Part shown: positions 11,087 through 22,987 of the stretch, in pieces
How the letters are laid out: each line of letters starts with the position of its first letter
How positions within the stretch are numbered: the first letter of the stretch is position 1
DNA from: Collybia mongolica
Lineage: Eukaryota; Basidiomycota; Agaricomycetes; Agaricales; Clitocybaceae
DNA: 64,000 nt
NCBI GenBank assembly: GCA_013420905.1
Contig: JAAXNY010000006.1
Span: 2,542,001 to 2,606,000, forward strand
Reading direction: 5' to 3'
The notes under the pieces: generated by a model
The model's database searches: none
What the model was told of the DNA's origin: nothing
What the model saw: the letters and a program-made list of their open reading frames with translations, nothing else
Translations under genes and position numbers: made by a program

Positions 11087-14000
11087 ATGCAGCCCGCTCG
11101 CCACACAGGCCTACTGGAATGGTCAAATGCTGTCCGTCTCTCCATGGCAAATGATCCAGGACGTCAGCTCTTCCATGATCAAGTCAACACCCATGGCTTC
11201 CTCTTTCTTCAGGACTACATGGATAACATTCTTTGCAAGACGAAATCAGAGTAATAATGTCTTCTTTTTTTTTCCTTGTGAAGCACCTTCACTAACTCTT
11301 TGAGTAGTTCCCTTATAGAACTCGTAAAGACTCCTGGACGAAAGAAGGCCATCTCCAAGCAGCCCAAACCTATGTCCAAGTTAAAAAACCTTGTATCCTT
11401 GTCTTTTGAGGTATTTGTAACCCCCCCAGTCAAATTATCTAGCCATTTCAAACTCCAAACAGGTCGATGGGCACAAGGAAAATTTAGCACCGATCAACGC
11501 TTTCCATAAGGCACTCCTCACGGCAAAAGATGCTGATCATGTCACCAATGTATCCTCTCTTCAGACCAGATCTAGTTCACCTCAGTATACTGCAGGAGAG
11601 GATTCCGAAGAAGCAGTGACATTTGCTCCTACATCGATTCCCACAACCACACCCACACTTCCCAACCAAAATATTTACACAGGATGCAAGGCCGAACTTC
11701 TCGTTCCCAATCATTCAGAACAAAACGAGTTATCTATAATCGCTGAAGACGATGAGAACGCTGAGCGTAGTCACATATCTATTGCTCCGGTTCTAGAGAA
11801 CCATTTGAACGCAACCGGCTCTTCCTCCGATACATTTCATTCTATCACTCTGGATTCTCCAGTTTCTGAGAAGCATAAGGTCCCTCAAATTTCCCCATCC
11901 GCTCATTCCCTCTCAGCCCGTAATGTCGGCCAAGTAAATCCCGACTGCCCCACTCCCCTTAGTGAGATGCCTCTATGGGATTTCCCCATAATTCATGACG
12001 GTTCTATGAAGGAGCGTTCCCCTAAAGCGCCTATTACTTCAGTGCCTACCTTGGTACAGACCATTGATTCAAATAGTGGTGGAGATCACGGACCAACGGA
12101 TACCTCTCCTCTTGATTCTAAATCCGCCATCTCGTTTCCTGCCTTGCCTGCACCAATGCCGTTACGTAAATCAATGCGCGCACCTCAGGATCCATCAATA
12201 GGTATGGCAACGCCTGGTGCAACTCTTGGAGGGCGATCATCCTGGCTTAAAAAGGCAAGGGAGGTGAAAGCTATGGAAGTAACAGCGAGAAGTATAAGCA
12301 CTTCGACCCCCGTTGGGCCTCCTATTCTCTCGACGTCTCTACAAAATGTTTTGAAAAGAAAGAGTGGCGATGCGCTGACAATATCAGGGACCACAGGTTT
12401 AGAGAATGAGGAACGTCAACCCAAATCTGCGAAGATCATAACAGGGGATGTAGCTCCTCTAAAACCAAGAGTACTTGAAAATGCTCAAAAAGAGGAAACA
12501 TTGGGAATTAGTGTGCTTCAGGTTTCTCCACATTATCCACAGACGCAACAAGAAGGCATGCTAGATCGATTTAAGAGGACTGTTGAAGGACTTGGTGCAC
12601 GCGTTGGAAAAAGTATGGGCAAACCTCTGGGTGCCGTTGCCGCAGTTAGTGCTCTTGCAGAAGCACGAGCAGCGGCCGAAGCTAGGGTTGCGGAGAGAAA
12701 CAACAAGGAGGACCAGTCGATTAAGACTTCAGGCATCCCAGTCTCTGTTACACCGCCAGACATGACAAATACAGTCGAAACAAGATCAACTACAACTGGG
12801 GACGATGGGAGCTCTAAGACTACACATTCTCAAGATCAGGGTCAGCGCCTCAGCATATCAGACCTTTTCCCTCCGAATGATGGCAAGGCTAGAATTAAAA
12901 GCAAAATTATTGAAAATGTGTTCCAGCAGACGCCGACTGTTCAACGGAACCCAAGCGATGGAAGTAAGCTCAGCCGAGAGAGTACCACGACGACACCTCC
13001 CGACTCACCGGCCAGAACACGTATGACCGGCCTCGATTTCCAGTCTGTCCCAGTTTTCAACAAACCGCCTCCCGTGTTTATACCACCGGCATCAATCGTT
13101 GTTGCAGAAAAAGGTACGGTGCCTATTATTTTCAAATCCACACGATCTGTTTGATAATGATGTAATTCAGGATTTATTACCTGCCCACCTTCACCCAAAC
13201 AACACAATCCTCTCTCTGCGCAGTCGACTTTGGAAAGTGTCAAACCAGACTCACTCTTCGACGACGATGCTCCCACCTGGCTTCCCACCACCCAGGATAA
13301 CGAGTTCTCACTGAGGTCTGATTCTCAGTCTCAAAGACAGAATATGAACATCCTAGATGAAGATGACAGTTGGCCTATGGATGAGAAACTTTCTATGGGA
13401 GTACAGTGGACATTTGGGGTTGGTATAGATAAAGAGGACAGTATGACTTGGAGCACAACGCCTTCACAGAGCCAAGGGGCTAATACTGGCCTATTGGACA
13501 AAGATGACGCTTTAGTTCACAATGGAAGTATTAAAGGTCAGGGGAGCAGTACGATTCCAGGTAGCTTTGATATGGATATGGGTGAAGAGGAATACCAAGG
13601 CGATGGTGCTGGCGGCAGTGAACTTGAAGAGATACTGCCTACAGCGGGGTCTGTTAAGGTGAGATTCATATCTCGTTATGTAAATTCGGAGCCACTCAAA
13701 TATAAATGTAGTTGAAGACGAGTAAGAATGAAGGCCAGGTATCGATGGCTTCTTCTGTGTCTTCACAGTCCCAACCTGGGTTCCTGGGGCAAGCCTCGAA
13801 ACTCTTGAGTAGCGCCTTGGGCACAAGCAAGAAAGGGAAGCCGGGAGTCGAGAAAGTCCTACAGATGGCCGCCGTGGCGGCGAAAAAAGTTTGTTCTGAG
13901 ATCGGTGTATGTACCAGATCACCATTGATTTATTTTTATCGCTAGCAACAAGAGGAAAACGACAAGAAGGCCGCAAGACTCAAAGATATGGAGAACCGGC

Positions 14001-14871
14001 GACAGTTGGCCATACAAAGAAAGGCTGAAGAAGAGAAAGCGAGATCACAAGACCGAGAGAGAAAATTGAAAGAAGACGGTGAACGTCGGAAGAGGGAACG
14101 CGAAGAAACCACTGAAAAGAGGCCACTGAAAATGGCGGGTCCCAAAAAGGTATCTCCAAACCTAGAATATGACTTTAATTCAAATTGATCATGCGTCAAA
14201 AAACACAGGACGACGACAATACGAAGAAGCGCAAAATTACTGTGGAAGCTGAAAGGAAACCTGAGCTCAAGAAGCCTACCCCTAAGCCTTTATTGAAGTC
14301 CTCAATGAAGCAACCCACAGTTCTGGGCTCGTCGGCTGCTTATAACGCTTCCTTGCAAACAATCGCTAACTCAACGACCCATCTTCTGGAAGCCAACTCG
14401 TCTAAGCCCTCAACGACTTTACAAAAGGGTAAAGCCGCCGTTGTCAAGGCGCCAATGCCAGATGACGACGTTTCACAACCGTCGCACCTTGTCCAGATAC
14501 AAATGGCTGCCCGTGCTAAAGCTCAACTACAAGCTGCAAAGCAAATCGCTGAGCCCGCCGTTCAGAGCGAAAGTATTGAATTGCCAGATATAAACAGCGA
14601 ATATTCGGACTCTGAGGATGAGGAGCGCCCTCGTACTTTTGACCCACCTGATTGGGCTCAATCGCCAGAGCTACGACAGGCACTGCAAGTACAAAGTACG
14701 ATTAATCCAGACGATATATTTGGCGCGATTCGACCGTTGAAGATGGAGGAGTTGTTCAAAACACGGACGAATCGATTCCGAGCAAGAACAAGTTCTGCAA
14801 ATTGGACGGGTTCCGACAGACTTACTGCTGAAGAAGAACGAGAGTACGCAAGAAGGATGGGATTCCAATAG
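11087..14871 (+). CDS. INCENP / Sli15-Pic1-like passenger complex scaffold
   Basis: INCENP anchors and activates Aurora kinase within the chromosomal passenger complex. The N-terminus (MQPARHTGLLEWSNAVRLSM, first exon 11087-11250) resembles the helix that bundles with Survivin and Borealin. A long disordered Ser/Thr/Pro-rich middle follows (one exon 11512-13111). A highly charged Lys/Arg/Glu stretch (about 13960-14130) should form a single alpha helix. The C-terminal IN-box begins near 14640: DPPDWAQSPELRQAL, then NPDDIFGAIRPLKMEELF and the RTSSANW motif whose serines are Aurora phosphosites in other species. At least six short introns are visible; one donor is GTATGT near 13909. The length, over 1000 residues, fits fungal INCENPs. 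Confidence 0.9.
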
Positions 14872-14992
14872 AGCTTGGTTAGTCACAGCTTGATTAGTTC
14901 ATGGCATTCTGTAATATAGCTATTTATGTATGTATCTTATATGTAAATTTGGAGCTTAGTGGTGAAAACGAAAACATCAGGTATTTAACAAT

Positions 14993-16161
14993 CTAGTTGA
15001 CCTTCGGGATCGCCACATCCCATGGCCCGCGAATTTCACTAAAATAAACACTTGTTAGGATATGGTAAGACCGTAATGGGTGAACAGGCATTGACTTTTT
15101 GTACTTTTGGGCCCACACCAAAACTGCAGGTGCCAGGAACGTAATGACGAGTAAACCGACGGATAAAAGGAATGTGATAGTCCAGGAGAGAGGAGCAGTA
15201 AGAGCCACTGCTAAAAAAGATAACAACATGGTGATTGCCCCTTGGACGATGGTTGATGATGCCTAAAATGTATGAAGATTAACACAATACATGCCGTAGC
15301 CCATCCGGTTGGTACCTGCAGACGATGACGTAGAAGGGGGAATAATGTGAATATTTGGACAGAAAATAGGATAAGAGCGAAGACGGCGATATCAGTTGTC
15401 AGCCGTGAAGCCAGCACAATGGACGCTGATACTGCTGCGTTCATTGACAAGACGGAGGTCAGGCTTCGCCCAAATAATCAATCGCACCGTAGAGCTGGAT
15501 AGTTTGTAGATGCTTACCGTCCTTGAACCTGCCCTGTATTCTTCAAGGCACTATAATCGGCGAGTAGTGTGTTAAGAATGAAGAGGATAGCAGCAAGGGC
15601 CCATATGGAGTCTGAAGATGTGGCGGCAGTTAACGTTCTTAACACCGGAGTGAGCGATATGAGTGCGAGAAAGATCAATATAGATGACTTCAACGCCTTG
15701 AGACCTATTGTACGATGAGAAGCCTGGGCTTGAGAGACCTAAAACAATGACAGACGATTTGGGTATCTCTGCGACATCCTCACTGGCATAAAAGCAAGGA
15801 ATTCCCAGGCCACGTATCCCACAACAGAGGATCCAACAGTGACCCAGACCACGGTTCGAGGGTCTAGCATTCTCTCTTGTATCCGGACGAAGGTTGACAA
15901 AAAGATAAATATAGTCGATATATGCTGTGTTATTGCACATGACAAAATCACCAGGGGCCAATATGCATAAGGCCTGAAGTTGGCTTGACCATATAATGAG
16001 CGACGATAGTCCGGGTGAGGTTTTGAGAATGACTCACAGTTTCTCCTCAAAGATGACAGAAAGGAGACTGGAGGAATATAATTGTCTTGAAACGACTGCC
16101 TTTTCCAAAGAACTTTTTCCCAATCCCCGGAGGTCTGGGATTGGACGAGAATGTTGGACAT
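14993..16161 (-). CDS. GPI2: GPI-GlcNAc transferase subunit Gpi2/PIG-C
   Basis: Gpi2 is a multi-pass ER membrane subunit of the complex that transfers GlcNAc to phosphatidylinositol, the first step of GPI anchor synthesis. The chosen start at 16161 gives MSNILVQSQ followed by the family hallmark WEKVLWKRQ and DNYIPPVSFLSSLRRN. Next come FRPYAYWPLVILSCAITQHI and the Arg-rich RIQERMLDPRTVVW loop, then at least six further hydrophobic segments ending in FLAPAVLVWAQKYK. The stop TAG is at 14993-14995. A conserved GPWDVA tail follows the last helix after a short intron. About five introns are present. The 411 bp upstream to the next gene contain no other gene that I can support. Confidence 0.93.
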
Positions 16162-16572
16162 TCGATATTCGATATTCAAGCTCGAGGATTCATGAATGTT
16201 GAAGCGGCGTTGCGTTAGGCTCGTGACCAGCCTTTTCCACAATATTTTGTCGTTTTGTGTTGCAGTTGAAGCGAACCAGCTTGGCTGTGTCAAAAGCTCG
16301 TCTCAAGTTGTGAAATCGGGCAGACGGTAACAGGTCTAGCGTTACGTATTGCCAACTCTTACATAAATTTCTCAATTCGAATGTTGTTGGGAAAGTTGCT
16401 CCTTGGCTCATGGGATAGTTCAATGTACATACAAATCCTAAGCAAACGGCAATTGAGGGGAAAACAAGGATAATCATGGTAAGGCCATCCAAACCCCTCA
16501 TGCGCAACGAGAGGTCCATTGGCAGGGATCGTAATATCGAATTGCTATCGAAGCTACATATTCCCAGCCCAT

Positions 16573-16953
16573 TCAATCCCACTGCCCAAATGTAAGCTCT
16601 ACAAAGTGTTTATGGTGGCACAAGTACACTTACGACAAGCCTCTCCTCTTGCCTAGGTTCTGTTACGACTTTAGACTGCTTGGCCACCTGTGCAGCAAGC
16701 TTTCCTTGGTTAGGATTTGATGCACTCGTGCCTCTCGCCTGCGCCTAAACAGTGGAACAAGATATTAACACTGCTCTCCTGGCAATAGACCCCTCCACGA
16801 AATTGGACTAACGGCTTTCATGCGCCGTTCTGCAGCTTCGGCAGCCGCAGCACGGGGGTCGTTGTGGGAAGAACCTCCAGGATTAACATCAGAAGATCCT
16901 AAGATAGTATGTCCACCAGAGTGCGTTCCCGACTTGGAACATAATGAACCCAT
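16573..16953 (-). CDS. Small VCP/Cdc48-interacting protein (SVIP-like)
   Basis: Three exons encode a protein of about 90 residues. The N-terminus MGSLCSK has Gly2 for myristoylation and Cys5 for palmitoylation. Residues after that include DPRAAAAEAAERRMKAAQARG, which contains R-x5-A-A-x2-R, the VIM motif that binds the N domain of p97/Cdc48; human SVIP has the same layout of acylated N-terminus followed by a VIM helix. The C-terminus is EPRQEERLVWD. The first intron interrupts MKA|AQARG (donor after 16811). The last exon is only TGGGATTGA, giving WD and the stop at 16573-16575. The motif match is direct; the SVIP role (restraining ER-associated degradation at membranes) is inference. Confidence 0.7.
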
Positions 16954-17405
16954 GGGTACGATTGCAAAGTACTATTAAAGAGTGGTGTATGTATCCGAGT
17001 CAGTGAATTCGGCTCGTTCGGCTTGAAGACCATGGTTAGAAGGGATAGTAGCTGATATCAAACATGTGACTTTTTGATAGCAGGATGGATAAGAGCTAAT
17101 CATGCAGCATGACCTTGACAGTAGTGTAAGTATCAGAATGGGGTTGTTTATATTATCAATTGACCTAGTATGCCACAGTCTTAAGTTTTGAATTTTCAAA
17201 AAGAAACTGGATTGTTCTGGGCTCCACAGCTGTTTTATAAAACACCCTTACATGGTGTTATACTCAGTAATGTGACTAGCACAACCTATGTACCAAATAT
17301 GTTTTAGTGGTCCACTGTATACTAATCACCATACTATGCTTCAATGTATGTGGACAAGCTAGCTCTGAGGTCTATCAATGTTCATGAGTACTGTGTACTG
17401 GCAGT
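16954..17405. other. Boundary between genes and repeat nest
   Basis: Promoter side of the SVIP-like gene, then AT-rich sequence with no supported gene. GC and codon-like structure drop here as the transposon nest begins. Confidence 0.4.
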
Positions 17406-17960
17406 CACTGTGAAACTGAGAATAGATGAAATTCAACCCTGTGTTTCATCCTCTTAAATAATAGAAATAATACATTAAAAATATGAAATTCATTCACTTA
17501 ACAATCCTAAAATGTAATGAATTTCATCTCAAAGGTGTTTGAAAACACACCCCCTGTGGGGGGAAAAATGGAGGGAAAACCCCCCCTTAAGGTATAATTT
17601 AGTGGATGAATTTCATGTGAAATTTGTCCATATTCATACCCCCTGATTCTCGAAGCTGTGGGATGAATTTCATTTCACCATAGGTGGAAAAAACAACCAT
17701 TGTGGGAGGTAATTCCTATCAATATGGGATTAATTTAATACCTTGATGGGCAAAAATAGCAACATTTTTGGGGTAACATTACTATAAATTTTTAAGGCTA
17801 TGGGATGAATTTCATACCATGATAGGTGAAAATAATAGCCTTTGTAGGGATGAATTTCATACCATTACAGGTGAGAATAATAGCTTTTGTAGGGATTAAT
17901 TTCATGCTATTTACATCACCTAAATTTGAATTCATTGTTTCTTCCCTGTTATCAATAAAC
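17406..17960. repeat. Subterminal palindrome array GGGATGAATTTCAT
   Basis: Copies of GGATGAATTTCAT, close to a palindrome, occur at about 17515, 17606, 17661, 17804 and 17849, with a variant at 17894. The last three have a 45-bp period with conserved flanks (ACCAT.A.AGGTGA.AATAATAGC). CACTA elements carry such subterminal motifs as transposase binding sites; that role here is inference. Confidence 0.65.
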
Positions 17961-18827
17961 ACACTTCATCCATTTTGTACAGTTAAGGTTTAGCATCCAT
18001 AAGATCTAAGGTATTGTAATTTGAATGCTCTATCAACTAGTATATTGCTGATTCATATCCCTCATTCTGAAGTTCCTGACCACCAGCATTACCAACCAGA
18101 CTGCAAATGCAATACTGTGATTTGTTAGAATCATGTATTGAGATTAGTAATGAGAAAACTTACCCAAATGGCCCCATATAAATCCTTGTCATCCTGAAGC
18201 TGCACCTGGAGACAGAACCCATTTCCAGTGACACCACACAGTGGGCATGGAATAGGACTCCCTACTTTTTCTTTAGCATGAACAACTTTACATAAGGTGG
18301 TGAGTTTGGCTGGTCAGATTAGTATAATAAAGATTAAAAAAAATTAAGTAATGGATGGAAGTTGTTGGTCTTTGTTCATGCACTGCCAGACTGCCCATTG
18401 TCCTTGTTGACCTCATTGTAATGAAGTCATCTGTAAAATGGGTCAATGTTAATGTGCTTTGGATTAGATTGGATAGACAGACATACTGAGACCCCCTCAT
18501 TGTCCACCTGCACTTTGAGGTCAACAAAGTGGTGTACCATGTTGAGGACATTATCAGGCATGGTCTTGTCCTGCATACCAATGATGTCCTTAGGTTTCCT
18601 GTAGGATCATTATTAGCATTTATCAATATTCTTAACAAAGCCTTATAGTTTGCATCGGAATTCAAATGACTACTACAAGTATTACTATAGTAATTGTAAT
18701 CTATCAATGAAGAGTGCTTACTATGAGGGGGAGGATGGGAGGCAGCCAACAGGCAATGGTGGTGGTACAAGAGCAAGAGGAAAAGCATGTGAAAGCGGCT
18801 GCCAACACATGATATAGCTTGGAATGT

Positions 18828-20576
18828 TCAGCCGTTGGGCATCTCAGTCAATGGGGCCCTGTGATCAAATCCGGAAATGCTGACAAATTTTATTTATTCA
18901 AATCATATATTATCTGTTATTAATAGGAGGCTGAAAAATGTGCACCCCACTAGGTTCGAACGGTCACAGGGAGGATCATTACATAATATTAAAATATTTG
19001 GCATGGATAACCACTGGGCAAGACTGGCATTCCCAGCTGAGAGATAAATGGCCTCAAGTCGACAAAAACAGGTCACATAATATTGAGGCATGTGCCACAG
19101 TCACATTACCGTTGCCACACCTTTGTTGATTACTTTCAACAACATCAACAACATCCACCAAACTGCCAATGCACCCAATGCACCCAATGCCATGCAATGC
19201 CAACCAATGCCAACCAATGCCCAACGCTACTATGCCAGCAAATATGTGCTCCACTGGCTCCACCACATGCAGTGGCTAATGCCGCTCATTGCCTCCTCCC
19301 TCCAAATCTTGCAAGCATGCATTGTCAAGTACTAACAATAATATTACTGCAGCCAAGAAGACAAAAACAAAACCCAAGGCCCCCAAAGCACCCAGAGATG
19401 CACAAACAGCAAACAACAAGGCCAAGGGAGGTGGGGGGAATGGTGGAAAAGGACATGGCCTGAGGGGACAGTGGGGAAAGGGTGCCCTGAGGGGCATCAG
19501 AGAGGTGAGTCCCAGAACATTGCTCACCTATGCACTCACCATGCAGCGTGTCCCCCCCAGGAAAACCTCAGGAACCTAAAATGAGGAGGACATGGCCACC
19601 AATGCCCAGGGTGCCCCAGCGGTGTGCATGTTTTTTTTTTATCACTCCTGTTGCTAATAGCCCATCCTAGGACTGAGCGTGCACTCAACGCAGGAACCGC
19701 CAGCACCTCATGTGCAATCAGCCACCATGCCCACCCTACCAGTGCAGGGCGAAGTCACCCAAATGACAACCAGGTGTCTGCAACACTCGGATATCAAGAC
19801 AATACCTGAGGAAGTCAATGACAAAGATAGCAGCAGCAAAGGCGACAACGAGGCCTGTGGCAATGACAGCAACAGCAGCAGCACCAACAATGGTGTGACA
19901 ACAACAACTATAATGAGGACAAGACAACCACCATGAGGATGATGACAACAACAAAGGACAATGACGACAATGGGGACAACAACAAGAAAAGCGGCCAGTG
20001 CTGCCACTGCTGAAACCCAGGCCACTGACAATGCCACAGGGGCCAATGAGGACAGCAGGGGAGGCGGGGGCCCCCACCCATATTAAATTATGTATTTACT
20101 ATCAATGTATCATGTTCACTATCAATATATAATATTATCCTATCAATGTATGTTTAGTAAATAAAATAGTAAGTAAACTCTTATATGTAAGTAAGTAATT
20201 TATAATAGTAAAAGAAAGTAAGTGAGTCTGCACAGACTGTGGAGTCCATGCAGAGTCTGTGCAGAGTCCACAAGGACATGTGGGGGACTGTAAAATACAG
20301 GAAAATCATCCTACTGTATATATCCCCTTTTATGGGATGAAATTCACCCCTTTTATTAGATGAAAATCATCCCATATAATTCACCCCTTATGGGATGAAA
20401 TTCATTCCATTAATAGATGGTATTTTAACAGTACAATTTCACCCTCTTAAAGGATGAAATATGTGGGATGAAATTTCATCCTATTTTCATACCCCTTAAT
20501 TTCATCCACTAAACTTAGAAAAAACCCTTTTCATCCATTAAGTGGGGGAAAAACCACCCCCACCAGGTGCACAGTG
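18828..20576 (+). repeat. Tandem CACTA-derived unit 1
   Basis: This unit aligns by eye with 20577-22265, beginning CAGC.GT..GGCATCT..GTCAA and ending with the CACTA terminus. Shared blocks include GAGGCTGAAAAATGTGCACC and TTGCCACACC.TTGTTGAT. Predicted proteins from the 18938-20046 region are low in complexity (Asn/Pro/Cys-rich or Lys/Ala/Gly-rich) and I recognise none. The middle contains CCAATG- and AACAAC-type simple repeats. Confidence 0.7.
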
Positions 20577-22265
20577 TCAGCTGTCAGGCATCTTGGTCAA
20601 CAAAGCTATGTGATCAAATCTGAGGATGCTGACAAATATTTTTATTTATTTATTCAAATCATATACTATTCATTATTAATAGGAGGCTGAAAAATGTGCA
20701 CCCACCAGGTTCAAACAGCTGCAGGGAGGATCATTATGTAATACTAATACCTTTGGCATGGAATACTGCTGGGCAAGACTGGCATTCTTAGTGAGGGGAC
20801 AAGTAGTCCCAAGTCTATAGATGTGGTCACATGGTTACAAAGCACATGACCAGGTCACAATACCATTGCCACACCCTTGTTGATCATCTTCAACCACATC
20901 AGCAATGCCCACCAAACTGCCAACACCACCCAATGTCAACATGCAAACACCAAAACCAAATGCATGGCCCCCCAAGCACCAGAAGCTCCCAGAAACACAC
21001 AAAAGGCAAATGACGACACATGAAGCAGTGATAAGGGCATGCACACCTAGGGGAGCAGGGTGAAGGGTGGACAAGGACATGGAATGAGGGGATGACAAGG
21101 AAAGAGTGCCCCAGGGGGCAGAGGGAGGTGAGTTGTTGCAAAATTCTACTCACACGCACTCACTACACAGCACAACCCCCCCAGGGAAGCCTCAGGAACC
21201 CGAGACGTGTGATGGATGCAGAGGATGGACACCAAAGGATACAGATGAGGGACACAGATGCAGGCTACTGACAATGTACACAGACACAGACACAGATGCA
21301 GACCCTGGACAACAGATGCCAAAGGATGCAGATGCAGGCACAGATGACAGACACAGATGCCAAAGATGGACGGAGATGATGGACACCAATGCAGACACCA
21401 ATATGGACACTGACATCAACACAGACACAGATGCTGCCACGGACATGCAGGCAGATGCAGGCACAGATGCAGATGATGGATGCAGACACAGACACAGACA
21501 CAGACACTGACACTGACATTGACATTGACACAGACACAGATGCTGCCATGGACATGCATGCAGATGCAGGTGCAGATGCCAAAGACAGATGCAGATGCAC
21601 TTGCTCTTGTACCACAACCATTGCCTGCCACTACTTCTGCCCAGCCTCCTCATAAATTTGGTAAGTAAATGTCATTTTCTAGTATGTAGTAGTTCCATAC
21701 AAATGTAGTCAGTACATTATAAGTACTCAATATTGAATACAATCTAGACTCAAGTACATAGTATGGACCAATAGTACTAGTCATATATATATAGGTCAAA
21801 TAACAGTCATTTTATACTACATATAACACTTCAATCTAATCTAACCAAAATCTCAATTTCTTCTTTTCTAAATGATTCATCTAAGGTAGTAAAGTCATCC
21901 CATAAACCCACTATTTGTGAGATGAAATACCTTCTATGCTGAACTTAAATCATCCCACATATTCCACCTTTTATGGGATGAAAGTTCACTCTCTAATAGA
22001 TTAAAATCATCTAATAAAACCCACCCTTTATAGGATGAAATTCCCCTCTTTTTCACTGGATTAAAATTGTCCCATATTATTCACCTCTAATGGGATGAAA
22101 ATTTTGGAAATTATAAGAGCAGAAATTCATCCTCTCAAGGGATGAAATATCTGGGATGAAATTTCATCCCCAATTTCATACCCTTTAGATTCATCTACTA
22201 AACTTAGGAAATGCTGCTTTCATCCATTAAGTGGGGGAAAACCCTCCCCCACCAGGTGCACAGTG
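20577..22265 (+). repeat. Tandem CACTA-derived unit 2
   Basis: It starts directly after the terminus of unit 1 and shares its order of blocks for the first 620 bp and for the last 350 bp, including the subterminal GGATGAAATTTCATCC motifs (about 22137-22170). The middle has diverged by expansion of a GACACAGATGCA minisatellite. No convincing gene. Confidence 0.7.
21258..21560 (+). repeat. GACACA/GATGCA minisatellite
   Basis: A hexamer array dominated by GACACA, GATGCA and GACACT spans this stretch and yields artificial Asp-Thr or His-Arg repeat translations in several frames. The absence of stops on both strands is a consequence of the repeat, not evidence for a gene. Confidence 0.75.
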
Positions 22266-22655
22266 AAGGTTAAGCATGTGCTGGCACACATGCATACCAC
22301 CTCAAATTTCCTGCTTCTATGTTGTGCATCCACCCTGTCTTCCATGTTGTTAAGCTACTCCCTGCACCCTGTGGCCCAATCCCAGGTCGGTGCCCAACCA
22401 ATGTCCCAGAACCTGAGCTCATTGATAGTGAAGAACACTACAAAGTCAAAGAAATCCTGGACAGCCACTTCTACCACAACAACTGCAGTACCTCATTGCA
22501 TGGAAGGGCTTTGGGTATGAAGAGAACTCATGGGCTAATGCTGATGAATGCATTAGAGAATTCTATCATGCAAACCCAGGTGCACCATGTCAGATCTGGC
22601 AAGTTCACTTTGCCAACATTCCATTTCAAGCAGTATGCAAGGATGCACACTCCTA
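22266..22655 (+). pseudogene. Gypsy retrotransposon pol 3' end with chromodomain
   Basis: The reading GTHAYHLKFP followed by HPVFHVVKLLPA is the hallmark end of a Ty3/Gypsy integrase. After a frame change come a chromodomain (VKEILDSHFYH, then LQYLIAWKGFGYEENSW) and the tail FYHANPGAP. Everything upstream (gag, protease, reverse transcriptase) is missing; the sequence is cut at 22265 by the CACTA end. The domain order, the frame break and the adjacent LTR make it a dead 3' remnant of a second gypsy family, different from the element at 33188. Confidence 0.85.
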
Positions 22656-22987
22656 GAGGGGGGGGTAATGTAAGGGGAATACCCAATTCCACACATAAAC
22701 CTCCCAAATTTGCACATCAGACATTGGCATTTCAATTGGTATTGTGCATTGGCATTGGCACCTGCACCTGCACATCAGCATTTGCACCCACATGACAGCA
22801 CACATGCCTGCACATCAGATTCCAGTTAGAGGACTCATGGCTCACTTGTGATAGTGTACAGTATGGCCCTGAACCACATGGGAACAATAGGAACCCCCTG
22901 TTATTGTTTAGACTAGGTATATAGGATAGACACCTGGCAGAGGACCTCAGAGTATTCTCTTTGGATTTCCTCTGCTAGATGAGTACA
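22656..22987 (+). repeat. Gypsy polypurine tract and 3' LTR
   Basis: A polypurine tract (AGAGGGGGGGG, 22656-22666) is followed by TGTAAGGGG at 22669, the expected start of a 3' LTR. The LTR runs about 319 bp, contains GGTATATAGG as a likely TATA region near 22917, and ends in GTACA at 22987 (TGTA...TACA). It abuts directly on CACTGTGCACC, the end of the large CACTA element. Confidence 0.7.

Larger units (their letters stand above)
17406..22265. mobile_element. CACTA-derived non-autonomous element cluster
   Basis: Two right ends with the same terminus, CACCAGGTGCACAGTG, lie at 20561-20576 and 22250-22265. Read inward they begin CACTGTGCACC, a CACTG-type CACTA terminus. A candidate left end, CACTGTGAAACTG, begins at 17406 and is followed by the same subterminal palindromes. 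The two right ends close two tandem related units. No transposase is encoded. The 3-bp flanks do not match between the proposed ends, so the outer limit is tentative. Some internal sequence (18500-18850, minus) is related to the Spt5-like gene of the neighbouring large element. Confidence 0.5.

Noticed and set aside
16190..16582. A 130-codon minus-strand ORF upstream of GPI2.
   Set aside because: It starts inside the last exon of the SVIP-like gene, has no domain, and is best explained as untranslated or intergenic sequence.
18948..18965. A tRNA B-box-like GGTTCGAAC in unit 1.
   Set aside because: No A box or cloverleaf could be formed around it, and the copy in unit 2 has changed.
21106..21668. 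Several open frames rich in Asp-Thr, His-Arg or Val-Ser-Cys repeats.
   Set aside because: They arise from a hexamer minisatellite that lacks stops in many frames.
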